Shown: one piece after another, positions 37,001 through 44,408 of the stretch
Layout: each line of letters begins with the position of its first letter
How positions within the stretch are numbered: the first letter of the stretch is position 1
Assembly (NCBI RefSeq): GCF_017639205.1
Contig: NZ_CP071139.1
Coordinates: 2,992,001-3,056,000 of the forward strand
Origin: Streptomyces nojiriensis
GTDB lineage: Bacteria > Actinomycetota > Actinomycetes > Streptomycetales > Streptomycetaceae
Reading direction: 5' to 3'
DNA: 64,000 nt
Position numbers and translations under genes: made by a program
The notes under the pieces: generated by a model
Database searches by the model: none
Told to the model about the DNA's origin: nothing
Seen by the model: the letters and a program-made list of their open reading frames with translations, nothing else

Positions 37001-37199
37001 GTTCGACGACCTGCTTCTCGACCACGTCGGGCGAGGCGCCCTGGTACGGCGCGAGCACGGACACCATCGGCAATTCGATGGAGGGCAGCAGCTGCTGCTT
37101 GAGCTGCGGGATGGCTATGGCGCCGAAGAGGAGCGCGACGATCGACACGAGGCCGACCAAGGCCCTTTGGGCCAGGCTGAAGCGGGACAGCCAGGACAT
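34059..37199 (-). CDS. RND-family efflux transporter (AcrB-like)
   Basis: 1046 aa from the ATG at 37199 (MSWLSRFSLAQRALVGLVSI). The full AcrB-type plan is present: TM1, a large periplasm-type loop domain, five more spans, TM7, a second large loop and five terminal spans. Marker segments are LLPSIELPMVSVLAPYQGASP, GRVVDDSIVVLENI in TM4 and IGIVVTNAIVLIDLVNQYR in TM10-11. No membrane-fusion or outer-membrane partner is encoded nearby, as expected in a Gram-positive (compare Bacillus SwrC). It probably exports lipophilic compounds or surfactants using the proton gradient. A LuxR-type response regulator is encoded 136 nt upstream on the same strand and may control it. The C-terminus is Lys/Arg-rich. 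Confidence 0.9.
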   Translation of the reverse strand: MSWLSRFSLAQRALVGLVSIVALLFGAIAIPQLKQQLLPSIELPMVSVLAPYQGASPDVVEKQVVEPIEAMLKGVDGLTGITSTASEGNALIMATFDYGDSGTKQLVADVQQAVNRARVRLPAEVDPQVVAGSTDDIPTVILAVTADKDQQALADQLERSVVPVLSDIEGVGQVTVDGVQDLQVTVTPDNAKLAAAGLDGAKLAEGLQAGGAAVPAGSFDEAGKNRTVRVGSGYTSLAQLEELRLTPGPGKPAVRLGDVATVKQEPAKAVSITRTNGKPSLALVLTMDKDGSAVAISDAVKDKLPELRTALGAGADLTVVSDQGPAVAKSISSLTTEGMLGLLFAVIVILVFLASLRSTLVTAVSIPLSVVLALIVLWTRDLSLNMLTLGALTIAIGRVVDDSIVVLENIKRHLGYGEEREAAIITAVKEVAGAVTSSTLTTVAVFLPIGLTDGMIGELFGSFSLTVTAALLASLLVSLTVVPVLSYWFLSAPKGVEPGNAESAAKARREAEEKEARSRLQLFYVRVLGFATRRRVTSVAIAVVVLIGTFGMTPLLKTNFFDQGEQEVLTVKQELAPGTSLAASDEASRKVEQVLASVDGVKSYQVTVGSSGFLAAFGGGTGSNQASYQVSLKDSGKADAVKKGIEGKLAALDGIGETRIVAGDGFGSQNLSVVVKAGDGKVLAEAAEQVRGEVAKLKNVADVQSDLSQSVPRISVTATPKAAEAGLNQAALGAIVAQAVRGNPAGKAVLDDTERDIVIRSAQPATTLAELQALPVGPAKLGDIAEVKEVPGPVAMTRIDGARAATITARPLGDNTGAVSAELQTKLKALHLPEGATASIGGVSEDQDEAFGSLGLAMLAAIAIVFMLLVATFRSLVQPLILLVSIPFAATGALGLLIATGTPMGVPAMIGMLMLIGIVVTNAIVLIDLVNQYRAQGLGVVEAVIEGGRHRLRPILMTALATIFALLPMALGVTGEGGFISQPLAVVVIGGLVSSTLLTLLLVPTLYTMVELRKERRRAKRAAKREARLTVVPAPSAAEDEVPAKA

Positions 37200-37335
37200 G
37201 GGTATGAGATCTCTCTGCAGTGACGAACGCGAGGGCACTCCTACCCTGTCGCACCGGGGTGGCGCGTTTCGTCGCTCGCAGGTGCCGTCCTTATGTGCGG
37301 CATACCGCGTCTGGAGTACGCCGTACGGGGCGGCG

Positions 37336-38064
37336 CTACTCCGCGCGCGGGCGGACCAGTCCCGATTCGTAGGCAATAACAACCAATTGGGCCCGGTCGC
37401 GGGCGCCGAGCTTGGCCATGGCCCGGTTCACGTGGGTCTTGACGGTCAGCGGGCTGACCTCCAGCCGCCCGGCGATCCCGTCGTTCGACAGTCCGGCCGC
37501 GACGTGTACGAGGACCTCGCGCTCCCGGACGGTCAGCGCGGCGAGCCGCTGCGCGTGCGCCCCTGCGGAGGCTCCGGTGGCGGCCGGGTCGGCGCCGCCG
37601 CCCTGGGCGAGGAAGGTGGCGATGAGCCCCTTGGTGGCGGCCGGGGAGAGGAGCGCCTCGCCGGCCGCGGCGACGCGGATCGCGTTGAGCAGCTCCTCGG
37701 GTTCGGCCCCCTTGCCGAGGAAGCCGGAGGCGCCGGCCCGCAGGGCCGAGACCACGTACTCGTCGACCTCGAAGGTCGTCAGCATCACCACGCGCACACC
37801 GGCGAGTTCCGGGTCCGCGCTGATCATGCGGGTGGCGGCGAGCCCGTCGGTGCCGGGCATCCGGATGTCCATGAGGACGACGTCGGGGCGCGTCCGGCGG
37901 GCGAGTTCGAAGGCCTGCGCCCCGTCGGAGGCCTCCCCGACGACCTCCATGTCGGGCTCGGAGTCGACGAGCACCTTGAAGGCGCTGCGCAGCAGCGCCT
38001 GGTCGTCGGCGAGCAGCACCCTGACGGGCGCGGCGGAGGGCAGGTCCGTCGCAAGTTGGTCCAC
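37336..38064 (-). CDS. NarL/LuxR-family response regulator
   Basis: 242 aa. The N-terminal receiver domain has the acidic pair in LLADDQALLR, the phospho-Asp in VVLMDIRMPG near residue 64, Thr in MLTTFE, and a Lys in FLGKGAEPEEL near 118. The C-terminal helix-turn-helix contains the LTVREREVLVHVAAG and VSPLTVKTHVNRAMAKLGARDRAQLV blocks (about residues 173-232). No kinase gene is adjacent. It follows cobS by 32 nt and precedes the RND gene by 136 nt on the same strand. The NarL-type kinase at 48133 is a conceivable partner but lies 10 kb away, so pairing is a guess. Confidence 0.93.
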   Translation of the reverse strand: MDQLATDLPSAAPVRVLLADDQALLRSAFKVLVDSEPDMEVVGEASDGAQAFELARRTRPDVVLMDIRMPGTDGLAATRMISADPELAGVRVVMLTTFEVDEYVVSALRAGASGFLGKGAEPEELLNAIRVAAAGEALLSPAATKGLIATFLAQGGGADPAATGASAGAHAQRLAALTVREREVLVHVAAGLSNDGIAGRLEVSPLTVKTHVNRAMAKLGARDRAQLVVIAYESGLVRPRAE

Positions 38065-38096
38065 GGGGTGAGGGTACGCGGGACCGCCGTCCGCGC

Positions 38097-38918
38097 TCAG
38101 CCCAGGGCGAGGACGATCAGGGCGGTGGTCGCCGCGACCTCCGCGAGGGCGCCGAAGACGTCACCGGTGACCCCGTCGAAGCGGCGTACGCAGCGGCGGA
38201 GCAGCAGTTCCGCGGCGAGCAGGGCGGCCAGGACCGCCGCCGCGCTCCGGCCGGCGGCGGGCAGGCCCAGCGGGAGTGCGGCGGCCGCGGCCAGGGCGAC
38301 GGTGAGCACGGCGATCAGGGCGGCGGCGCGGCGCGGGACCACCCCGGCGACGGCGGCGCCGAGCCCCCCGGGGCGGGCGGCCGGGACGCCTTCCCGGCAG
38401 GCCAGGGTCATGGCGAGGCGGGCCGCCACGGCGGCGACCACGGCGGCGAGGGCGCCGCGGATCCAGCTGTCGGCGTAGATGTCGGAGAGGGCGGCCGCCT
38501 GCAGGAGCAGCACGATCACCAGGGCCACGACGCCGAAGGGGCCGATGTCGGACTGTTTCATGATCCGCAGGGCCTCGTCGGCGGGTTTGGCGCTGCCGAG
38601 GCCGTCGGCCGTGTCGGCGAGGCCGTCGAGGTGCAGTCCCCGGGTGAGTGCGGCCGGTACGGCGACGGTGAGGGCCGCGGCGAGCAGCGGGCCCCCGCCG
38701 AGCAGCAGCACGATCGCTCCGGGCAGGGCCGCGAGCACGCCGACGACCAGTCCGGCGAGCGGGGCGCAGGCCATTCCGGTGCGGGCGGCGGGGCGGTCCC
38801 AGCGGGTGATGCGGGCGGGCAGCACCGTGAGGGTGCCGAACGCGAAACGGAGGCCGTCGGGGAACGAGGCGCGTTCCGCGGGCGGCGTCTGGGGCGGGCC
38901 GTCGTACGAATCTGTCAT
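38097..38918 (-). CDS. cobS: adenosylcobinamide-GDP ribazoletransferase (cobalamin synthase)
   Basis: 273 aa integral membrane enzyme, about six or seven spans. It joins alpha-ribazole to adenosylcobinamide-GDP, the last assembly step of cobalamin. Family signatures are TRGLHLDGLADTADGLGS (the acidic active-site loop, near residue 90), MKQSDIGPFG and the C-terminal RRFDGVTGDVFGA. CobU and CobT, which make its two substrates, are encoded at 43-45.5 kb on the other strand, so the late pathway is split into two nearby loci. No cobalamin riboswitch is recognisable upstream. Confidence 0.95.
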   Translation of the reverse strand: MTDSYDGPPQTPPAERASFPDGLRFAFGTLTVLPARITRWDRPAARTGMACAPLAGLVVGVLAALPGAIVLLLGGGPLLAAALTVAVPAALTRGLHLDGLADTADGLGSAKPADEALRIMKQSDIGPFGVVALVIVLLLQAAALSDIYADSWIRGALAAVVAAVAARLAMTLACREGVPAARPGGLGAAVAGVVPRRAAALIAVLTVALAAAAALPLGLPAAGRSAAAVLAALLAAELLLRRCVRRFDGVTGDVFGALAEVAATTALIVLALG

Positions 38919-38988
38919 CGGCGGGAACGGTACCCGCTCGACGCGAGCGGTAAATTACCCATTACATGCCAAATAGGGAGTCAGTGGG

Positions 38989-39762
38989 ATGGGTCACTGG
39001 TGGTATCGGAACATCGTCGAACCGGGGAAGCTGCCGCTCCTGCTCGCCCTGCTCTCCTTCGTGATGTCGTTCCTGGTCACCCGTGTGATCACCCGGCTGA
39101 TCCGGGCCGGCCGGGGCCCCTTCAAGAACGTCACCCCGGGCGGTCTGCACATCCACCACGTGGTGCCGGGCGTGATCCTCGTGATCATCGGCGGCTTCGG
39201 CGCGGTCGGCAGCGGCCGGTACGGCTTCGGCGCGTACGCCTCCGCCGTGATCTTCGGCCTGGGCGCGGGCCTGGTCCTGGACGAGTTCGCGCTCATCCTG
39301 CACCTCGACGACGTGTACTGGAGCGAGCAGGGCCGCAAGAGCGTGGAGCTCGTGGTGATCACGGCCGCCGTCGTGGCCCTGGTCATCGGCGGTTTCGTGC
39401 CCTTCGGGGTGAACGACCTGTCGGCCCAGGAGCGCGAGAGCCGCGGCCTGGTCGTCATGAACGGGGCCACCAACTTCTTCCTCGCCCTGGTCGCCCTGTG
39501 GAAGGGCAAGGCCCGCACCGCGCTCTTCGGCGTGGTCGTGCCCTTCGTGGCGCTGGTCGGCGCGATCCGGCTGGCCCGGCCCGGATCCCCGTACGCGAAG
39601 AGGTTCTACGCGAACCGGCCGCGCGCCCGGGCCAAGGCCGGGCTGCGCGCCTTCCACCACGACCGGCGCTGGGCGGGTCCGCGCCGCAGGTTCGAGAACT
39701 TCATCGGCGGGACCCCGGACCCGGACCACCCCGTCCCCCTGGAGGGGCCGCCCCGGCACTGA
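38989..39762 (+). CDS. conserved integral membrane protein of unknown function
   Basis: 257 aa with about six spans. Notable conserved-looking polar residues sit in the membrane part: LHIHHVVPG near residue 55 and LVLDEFALILHLDDVYW near 95-110, a His/Asp/Glu arrangement that could bind metal or lipid head groups. The C-terminal 60 residues are soluble and basic, ending in a Pro-rich tail. GGGAG about 10 nt before the ATG at 38989 supports the start. It is divergent from cobS. I do not recognise the family by name. Confidence 0.78.
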   Translation: MGHWWYRNIVEPGKLPLLLALLSFVMSFLVTRVITRLIRAGRGPFKNVTPGGLHIHHVVPGVILVIIGGFGAVGSGRYGFGAYASAVIFGLGAGLVLDEFALILHLDDVYWSEQGRKSVELVVITAAVVALVIGGFVPFGVNDLSAQERESRGLVVMNGATNFFLALVALWKGKARTALFGVVVPFVALVGAIRLARPGSPYAKRFYANRPRARAKAGLRAFHHDRRWAGPRRRFENFIGGTPDPDHPVPLEGPPRH

Positions 39763-39764
39763 CG

Positions 39765-39810
39765 ACGGCGGCGGGCCCTCCCCCGTCGAAGGAGGAGGGC
39801 CCGCCGCCGT
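39765..39810. terminator. bidirectional terminator
   Basis: A perfect 17-bp stem (39765-39781 / 39794-39810, ACGGCGGCGGGCCCTCC on the left) lies in the convergent gap between the membrane-protein gene and pspAA. Confidence 0.88.
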
Positions 39811-39835
39811 GCCGTCGGTGCGTCCGGCCCGGGAC

Positions 39836-40114
39836 TCAGCCCGGGATCAGGCCGTCGTCGCTGAGCATCTCCCTGACCTCGTCCAGAGCGGCGCCCGCAC
39901 CGGGGAGGATCAGCTCGGACGGCTCCAGCGCGTCGTCCGGGAGCGGCGTGCCGAGCCGCCGGACGGCGTCGAGCAGTGCGCCCAGCGTCCGCCGGAAGCC
40001 CTCCTCGTCACCGCCCTCCAGCTCCGCGAGCAGTTCGTCGTCCAGCCTGTTGAGCTCGGGGAAGTGGCTGTCGGCCACTTCCACCTGGCCTTCCCCCATG
40101 ATGCGGACAATCAT
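39836..40114 (-). CDS. pspAA: PspA-associated protein PspAA
   Basis: 92 aa from the ATG at 40114 (MIVRIMGEGQVEVADSH). It is the small PspAA domain that accompanies PspA in actinobacteria. The N-terminal half is beta-rich, and the C-terminal half is an acidic helical segment (RLDDELLAELEGGDEEGF). It starts 13 nt after the pspA stop and is probably co-translated. It is thought to bind PspA and take part in envelope-stress control; a direct activity is not known. Confidence 0.9.
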   Translation of the reverse strand: MIVRIMGEGQVEVADSHFPELNRLDDELLAELEGGDEEGFRRTLGALLDAVRRLGTPLPDDALEPSELILPGAGAALDEVREMLSDDGLIPG

Positions 40115-40127
40115 GACGGGCCCCGTC

Positions 40128-40922
40128 CTACTGCTTGTCGAACCGGTGCGGAGTCGGCGGCTGCTGCCCGTTGCCCTGCGCACCGCCCTCGATGGCCTGC
40201 TGCTGGGCGGACGGGCCGCCCGCCAGCTCGGCCTTCATGCGCTGGAGCTCCAGCTCCACGTCGGTACCGCCCGAGAGGCGGTCCAGCTCGGCCTGGATGT
40301 CGTCCTTGGAACCGAGGCCGCTCTGGTCGTCGAGCGCGCCGGAGGCCAGCAGCTCGTCGATCGCACCGGCGCGGGCCTGCAGCTGGGCGGTCTTGTCCTC
40401 GGCCCGCTGGATGGCCAGGCCGACGTCGCTCATCTCCTCGGAGATACCGGAGAAGGACTCCGCGATCCGGGTCTGCGCCTGGGCCGCCGTGTACGTGGCC
40501 TTGATGGTCTCCTTCTTCGTGCGGAAGGCGTCCACCTTGGCCTGGAGCCGCTGGGCGGCGAGGGTCAGCTTCTCCTCCTCGCCCTGCAGGGTCTGGTGCT
40601 GCACCTCCAGGTCGCTGACCTGCTGCTGGAGCGAGGCGCGCCGGGACAGGGCCTCACGGGCCAGGTCCTCGCGGCCCAGGGCGAGGGCCTTGCGGCCCTG
40701 GTCCTCCAGCTTGGCGGACTGCCCCTGGAGCTGGTTCAGCTGCAGCTCCAGGCGCTTGCGGGAGGTCGCCACGTCGGCGACTCCGCGGCGCACCTTCTGC
40801 AGCAGCTCCAGCTGCTTCTGGTACGAGTAGTCGAGGGTTTCGCGCGGGTCCTCGGCCCGGTCAAGGGCCTTGTTCGCCTTCGCGCGGAAGATCATCCCCA
40901 TACGCTTCATGACACCGCTCAT
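40128..40922 (-). CDS. pspA: PspA/IM30 (ESCRT-III-like) envelope stress protein
   Basis: 264 aa from the ATG at 40922, with AAGGGGG upstream. An N-terminal amphipathic helix (MSGVMKRMGMIFRAKANKAL) for membrane binding precedes a long helical hairpin (about residues 25-220) and a Gln/Gly/Pro-rich tail. Features include the EDPRETLDYSY motif near residue 24. PspA proteins polymerise on damaged membranes and protect proton-motive force. In Streptomyces, PspA is a known stress protein. The pair pspA-pspAA forms an operon. There is no PspF or PspBC nearby, matching the actinobacterial variant of the system. Confidence 0.95.
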   Translation of the reverse strand: MSGVMKRMGMIFRAKANKALDRAEDPRETLDYSYQKQLELLQKVRRGVADVATSRKRLELQLNQLQGQSAKLEDQGRKALALGREDLAREALSRRASLQQQVSDLEVQHQTLQGEEEKLTLAAQRLQAKVDAFRTKKETIKATYTAAQAQTRIAESFSGISEEMSDVGLAIQRAEDKTAQLQARAGAIDELLASGALDDQSGLGSKDDIQAELDRLSGGTDVELELQRMKAELAGGPSAQQQAIEGGAQGNGQQPPTPHRFDKQ

Positions 40923-41194
40923 GGGCTTCGCGCGCCCCCTTCTAGACGGACTGTGCTCCAGGTCACCGACAGAACCCACAGTACGGGCCCTGTCTCCATT
41001 ACCGCACTGTTCGAGTACGGATGTGCTCCTCCTCCAGGACGACTACGCCCGCGCCCCATCAGGCGTAAGGAGTAGGTGATCCCAGGAGGGCGGGCCCACC
41101 GCACGTACCGTGCAAGGGGAAGGACGCCCGCCGTTGCCGGATCGTTCCCCGGCGGGGTGGGGCCCGTGCCCGCAACCACGTAGGCTTGGGTTTT

Positions 41195-41794
41195 GTGTTT
41201 GGTAGCCGCTCCTCCAAGGAAGAGAAGGCCGCCGCCGCCGACAAGGTGAGCGCCGACCTCTCGCAGCCCCGTGACCCGCAGGCCCCGAAGGGCCGCCCTA
41301 CGCCGAAGCGTGCTGTGGCCCAGTCGCAGCGCAAGGCCGTGGTGGCCTCGACCGGCAATCGCAAGGAGGATGCCAAGCGAGCCCGTGAGCGTCGCCGTAC
41401 CGAGATGGCCAAGCAGCGCGAAGCGCTGGCCAATGGCGACGAGCGTTACCTGCCCACCCGTGACAAGGGTCCCGTCCGCCGGTTCGTCCGCGACTACGTG
41501 GACTCCCGCTACTCGGTCGCCGAGATGTTCCTGCCCCTGGCGGTGATCATCCTGGTGCTGAGCATGGTGCGCCAGCCCTCGATCCAGACCATCGCGCTGA
41601 CGCTGTGGCTCGTCGTGATCGTCCTGATCCTGCTCGACTCCATCGGCCTGTGGTTCCGCCTCCGCAAGGCCCTGGTCACGCGCTTCCCGGACGAGCCCCG
41701 CCGCGGCGCCATCGCCTACGGCCTCATGCGCACCCTCCAGATGCGCCGGCTCCGCCTCCCGAAGCCGCAGGTCAAGCGCGGGGAACGGCCCTGA
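41195..41794 (+). CDS. DUF3043-type membrane protein
   Basis: 199 aa from GTG 41195; TTG 41186 is an alternative three codons earlier. A hydrophilic, Lys/Arg-rich N-terminus of about 100 residues precedes two membrane spans (SVAEMFLPLAVIILVLSMVR near residue 110 and IALTLWLVVIVLILLDSIGLW near 140) and a basic C-terminal tail. Conserved features such as RDKGPVRRFVRDYVDSR fit the DUF3043 family of actinobacteria, whose function is unknown. It is divergent from pspA across 272 nt, and 17 nt before the methyltransferase gene. The gap to pspA must hold both promoters; I see no clear hexamers. Confidence 0.85.
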   Translation: MFGSRSSKEEKAAAADKVSADLSQPRDPQAPKGRPTPKRAVAQSQRKAVVASTGNRKEDAKRARERRRTEMAKQREALANGDERYLPTRDKGPVRRFVRDYVDSRYSVAEMFLPLAVIILVLSMVRQPSIQTIALTLWLVVIVLILLDSIGLWFRLRKALVTRFPDEPRRGAIAYGLMRTLQMRRLRLPKPQVKRGERP

Positions 41795-41811
41795 GCCGAG
41801 CGACGCCCGGC

Positions 41812-42603
41812 ATGTCGGGGGAAGGCTTCGCGGAAGGCGCCCGGCTCTGGCTCGAAGGCCTGGGCGGACTGCGCAACGCCGTCCGGCAGGAGCTCGTGGG
41901 CCGGCAGGTCGACGAACAGATCGCGCAGCGCTTCCCGGTCGGGCAGCGGCTGCGCGTCCTCGACGTCGGCATGGGCCAGGGCACGCAGGCGCTGCGGCTG
42001 GCGCGCGCCGGGCACAAGGTGACGGGCCTGGAGCAGGACCCCGCCATGCTGGACGTCGCCCGTGAGGCGCTGGCCGCCGAGCCCGAGGGGATCCGCGACC
42101 GGGTCACCCTCCTGGAGGGCGACGGCCGCGAGACCGGGGCCCACTTCCTGCCGGGCAGCTTCGACGTGGTGCTGTGCCACGGGGTGCTGATGTACGTGCC
42201 CGAACCGGACGCCATGCTGGCCGGGCTGGCCCGGATGCTGGCCCCGGGCGGCCTGCTGTCCCTGCTGGTGCGCAACGGCGACGCGCTCGCCATGCGGCCG
42301 GGGCTGGGCGGCGACTGGCAGGGCGCGCTGGACGCGTTCGACTCCACCGAGTACACGAACCGGCTGGGCCTGGACGTCCGCGCGGACCGGCTGGCCGGAC
42401 TGACGGCGACCCTGTCGGGGATCGGCGCCCCGCTGCAGTCCTGGTACGGCGTCCGCGTCTTCACCGACGGCACCGAGGCGGGCGAGGTCCTGCCGCCCGA
42501 CGAGGAGCTGGAACGCCTGCTGGCCGCCGAGGACCGCGCCGGCCGGACCGACCCCTACCGCGGTGTGGCGGCGCTGCTGCACCTGTGCGGGGTACGGGGC
42601 TAG
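41812..42603 (+). CDS. class I SAM-dependent methyltransferase
   Basis: 263 aa from the ATG at 41812, 17 nt after the DUF3043 stop. The Rossmann SAM site is clear: motif I VLDVGMGQGTQALRLA near residue 45, the acidic residue of motif II in VTGLEQDPAML, motif IV FDVVLCHGVLMYVPEP near 120, and LAPGGLLSLLVRN after it. The C-terminal part resembles SmtA/CmoM-like methyltransferases that act on small molecules or tRNA. The substrate is unknown. It is soluble and ends before a 20-bp perfect hairpin. Confidence 0.88.
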   Translation: MSGEGFAEGARLWLEGLGGLRNAVRQELVGRQVDEQIAQRFPVGQRLRVLDVGMGQGTQALRLARAGHKVTGLEQDPAMLDVAREALAAEPEGIRDRVTLLEGDGRETGAHFLPGSFDVVLCHGVLMYVPEPDAMLAGLARMLAPGGLLSLLVRNGDALAMRPGLGGDWQGALDAFDSTEYTNRLGLDVRADRLAGLTATLSGIGAPLQSWYGVRVFTDGTEAGEVLPPDEELERLLAAEDRAGRTDPYRGVAALLHLCGVRG

Positions 42604-42674
42604 CCCCGCCGACCGGGTCGCGAGCCGGTACGGGTCCGCCGCCGCGCCCGGCCGCAGACCCGTACGGGACATGC

Positions 42675-42723
42675 ACGAGGAAGGGGCGGGCCGCGGTTCT
42701 CCTGCGGCCCGCCCCTTCCTCGT
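42675..42723. terminator. 20-bp perfect bidirectional terminator
   Basis: ACGAGGAAGGGGCGGGCCGC (42675-42694) pairs perfectly with 42704-42723, between the convergent methyltransferase gene and the small gene ending at 42778. Confidence 0.9.
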
Positions 42724-42777
42724 CTTCGGCTCCGGCCCCGGGGGGCGTCCCCTAGATCCGCCGAGCCCCCGGCAGGG

Positions 42778-42990
42778 CTACGCGTCCAGGGCGGCGCGCA
42801 GGCTCATCGTGTAGAGCTCGGTCCCGGCGTCGTCGGACAGCTTCACCTGCTCGACGCCGCCTTCCAGCAGGTCCTTCCAGTACTCGCCGATCCAGGACTC
42901 CGCGTCCCCCTGCGTGGTGAACTCCTCGGGTACCACCGACGGGCTCGTCTCGGTGCCGTCGGCCGTCTCGAACCGCCACGTCCACGCCAT
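42778..42990 (-). CDS. small acidic hypothetical protein
   Basis: 70 aa from the ATG at 42990, with GGAGG 5 nt upstream. The frame stays open far beyond this start through the opposite strand of cobU, but that extension has shadow composition; the ribosome site fixes the real start. The N-terminal MAWTWRFE, a central QGDAESWIGEYWKDLLEGG and the C-terminal VEQVKLSDDAGTELYTMSL suggest a compact alpha/beta fold. No motif or function is recognised. It is divergent from cobU. Confidence 0.8.
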   Translation of the reverse strand: MAWTWRFETADGTETSPSVVPEEFTTQGDAESWIGEYWKDLLEGGVEQVKLSDDAGTELYTMSLRAALDA

Positions 42991-43083
42991 GTCCGCCTCC
43001 GTTGCTCGCACGCTTCCTGTCCTGAGTGTGCCCGCAGAGTAACCGGGCGCGCAGCAGTCTCGGCGACGCGGGAGGATCATCCT

Positions 43084-44289
43084 GTGGAACTCACTCTGCT
43101 CGGCACCGGAACACCCGAGGGCCTGCCCCGCCCCGGCTGCCCCTGTGCGGCCTGCGCCGTCTCCGTCGGCTCGCGCTCGCGCGCCGCCACGGCCGTCCTC
43201 GTCGACGGGGCGCTGCTGCTGGACCTGACGCCCGGGGCGGTGCTGGCGGGCGCCCGGGCCGGGCATTCGCTGGCCGGTGTGCGGCAGGTGCTGCTGACCC
43301 ACCCGCACGACGGGCCCGCGGTCGAGCTGCCGCCCGGGCTGCCGGCCGCCGGGCGGGTGCCGGACGGGCGGGAGCTCGCGGTGATCTCCGGGCACCGGGT
43401 GCGGGCGGTGCCGATGGACGCGCCGGGCACCGGGTACGAGGTGACGGGCCCGGACGGCGCCCGGCTGCTGTACCTGCCGCCGGGCGGGGCCCCGGCCGGG
43501 CTCGCCGACCAGGCCGGGCGGCGCCCGTACGACATGGTCCTGATGGATGTGCTGGGCCGGCCCGAGGCGCTGGCGCGGCTGCGGGCGAGCGGCGCCGTCG
43601 GTCCGGCGACGGACGTGATCGCCGTCCACCTGGACCACGACACCCCGCCGGGCCGGGAGCTGGAGCGCCGGTGCGCGGCGGCCGGGGCCCGGGCGGTGCC
43701 GGACGGGACGACCGTGATCGTCGGGGAGTACCCCGCGGTGCCGGAGCTGCCGCGCCGGACCCTGGTGCTGGGCGGGGCCCGCTCCGGCAAGTCCGTGGAG
43801 GCGGAGCGGCGGCTGGAGTCCTTCCCGGAGGTGGTCTACGTGGCCACCTCCGGCACCCGGGACGGCGACCCGGAATGGGCCGAGCGCGTCGACCTGCACC
43901 GGGAGCGCCGGCCGGGCGGCTGGCGGACGGTGGAGACGTGCGAGCTGGTTCCGCTGCTGGCCGCCGACGGGCCGCCGCTGCTGATCGACTGCCTGGCGCT
44001 GTGGCTGACGGACGCGATGGACCGGGCCGGGGCGTGGGACGACGCGGTGTGGGCCGAGAGCGGGCAGCAGCAGCTCGCCGGGCGGACCGCCGAGCTGGTG
44101 GCGGCCGTGCGCGCGACCCGCCGTCCCGTGGTGCTGGTCAGCAACGAGGTCGGCTCCGGCGTCGTCCCGGCGACCGCCGCGGGCCGCCGCTTCCGCGACG
44201 AGCTGGGCCGGCTGAACGCGGCCGTCGCGGGCCAGTGCGAGCACGTACTCCTCGTCGTCGCGGGTCTGGTGACCGTGCTCAAGGAATAG
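43084..44289 (+). CDS. cobU: CobU cobinamide kinase/guanylyltransferase with N-terminal MBL-like domain
   Basis: 401 aa from a GTG at 43084 with GGGAGGA upstream. The C-terminal 175 residues are CobU: the P-loop GGARSGKSVEAERRL near 230, VYVATSGTRDGDPEW, the HRERRPGGWRTVE segment with the guanylylated His, and VSNEVGSGVVP. It phosphorylates adenosylcobinamide and attaches GMP, making the CobS substrate. The N-terminal 215 residues resemble a metallo-beta-lactamase/PhnP-like domain: LLGTGTPEGLPRPGCPCAAC, LLTHPHDGPA and AVHLDHDTPP. The HxHxDH metal motif is broken (HPHDGP), so this part may be structural or regulatory. cobT follows after 119 nt. Confidence 0.93.
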   Translation: MELTLLGTGTPEGLPRPGCPCAACAVSVGSRSRAATAVLVDGALLLDLTPGAVLAGARAGHSLAGVRQVLLTHPHDGPAVELPPGLPAAGRVPDGRELAVISGHRVRAVPMDAPGTGYEVTGPDGARLLYLPPGGAPAGLADQAGRRPYDMVLMDVLGRPEALARLRASGAVGPATDVIAVHLDHDTPPGRELERRCAAAGARAVPDGTTVIVGEYPAVPELPRRTLVLGGARSGKSVEAERRLESFPEVVYVATSGTRDGDPEWAERVDLHRERRPGGWRTVETCELVPLLAADGPPLLIDCLALWLTDAMDRAGAWDDAVWAESGQQQLAGRTAELVAAVRATRRPVVLVSNEVGSGVVPATAAGRRFRDELGRLNAAVAGQCEHVLLVVAGLVTVLKE

Positions 44290-44408
44290 CCCGAGGAATG
44301 GCTCGAGGAATGGCGGGGGAAGGCATCGGAGTGGCGGGGCGCCCGGCAGTCCGACGACCGGTCACCGAAGGCCTGAGGGAGGGCCTTACCGGCTGTACTC
44401 TCTGGCAG

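Noticed and set aside
33655..37254. Very long open frames on both strands opposite the RND transporter gene
   Set aside because: They have shadow composition (Arg/Gly/Pro- or Asp/Gly/Leu-biased low-complexity protein), no ribosome site and no family motifs. The AcrB-like frame explains the region.
38919..38988. Cobalamin riboswitch before cobS or cobU
   Set aside because: The upstream gaps are too short and lack the B12-box sequence.
42991..44244. N-terminal extension of the small 70-aa gene through the opposite strand of cobU
   Set aside because: A good ribosome site and the start of sensible protein composition fix the ATG at 42990; the extension is antisense to a clear coding gene.
44290..44408. 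Repeated CGAGGAATGGC units before cobT as a regulatory repeat
   Set aside because: Only two or three short imperfect copies, no symmetry, and not placed like a promoter element.
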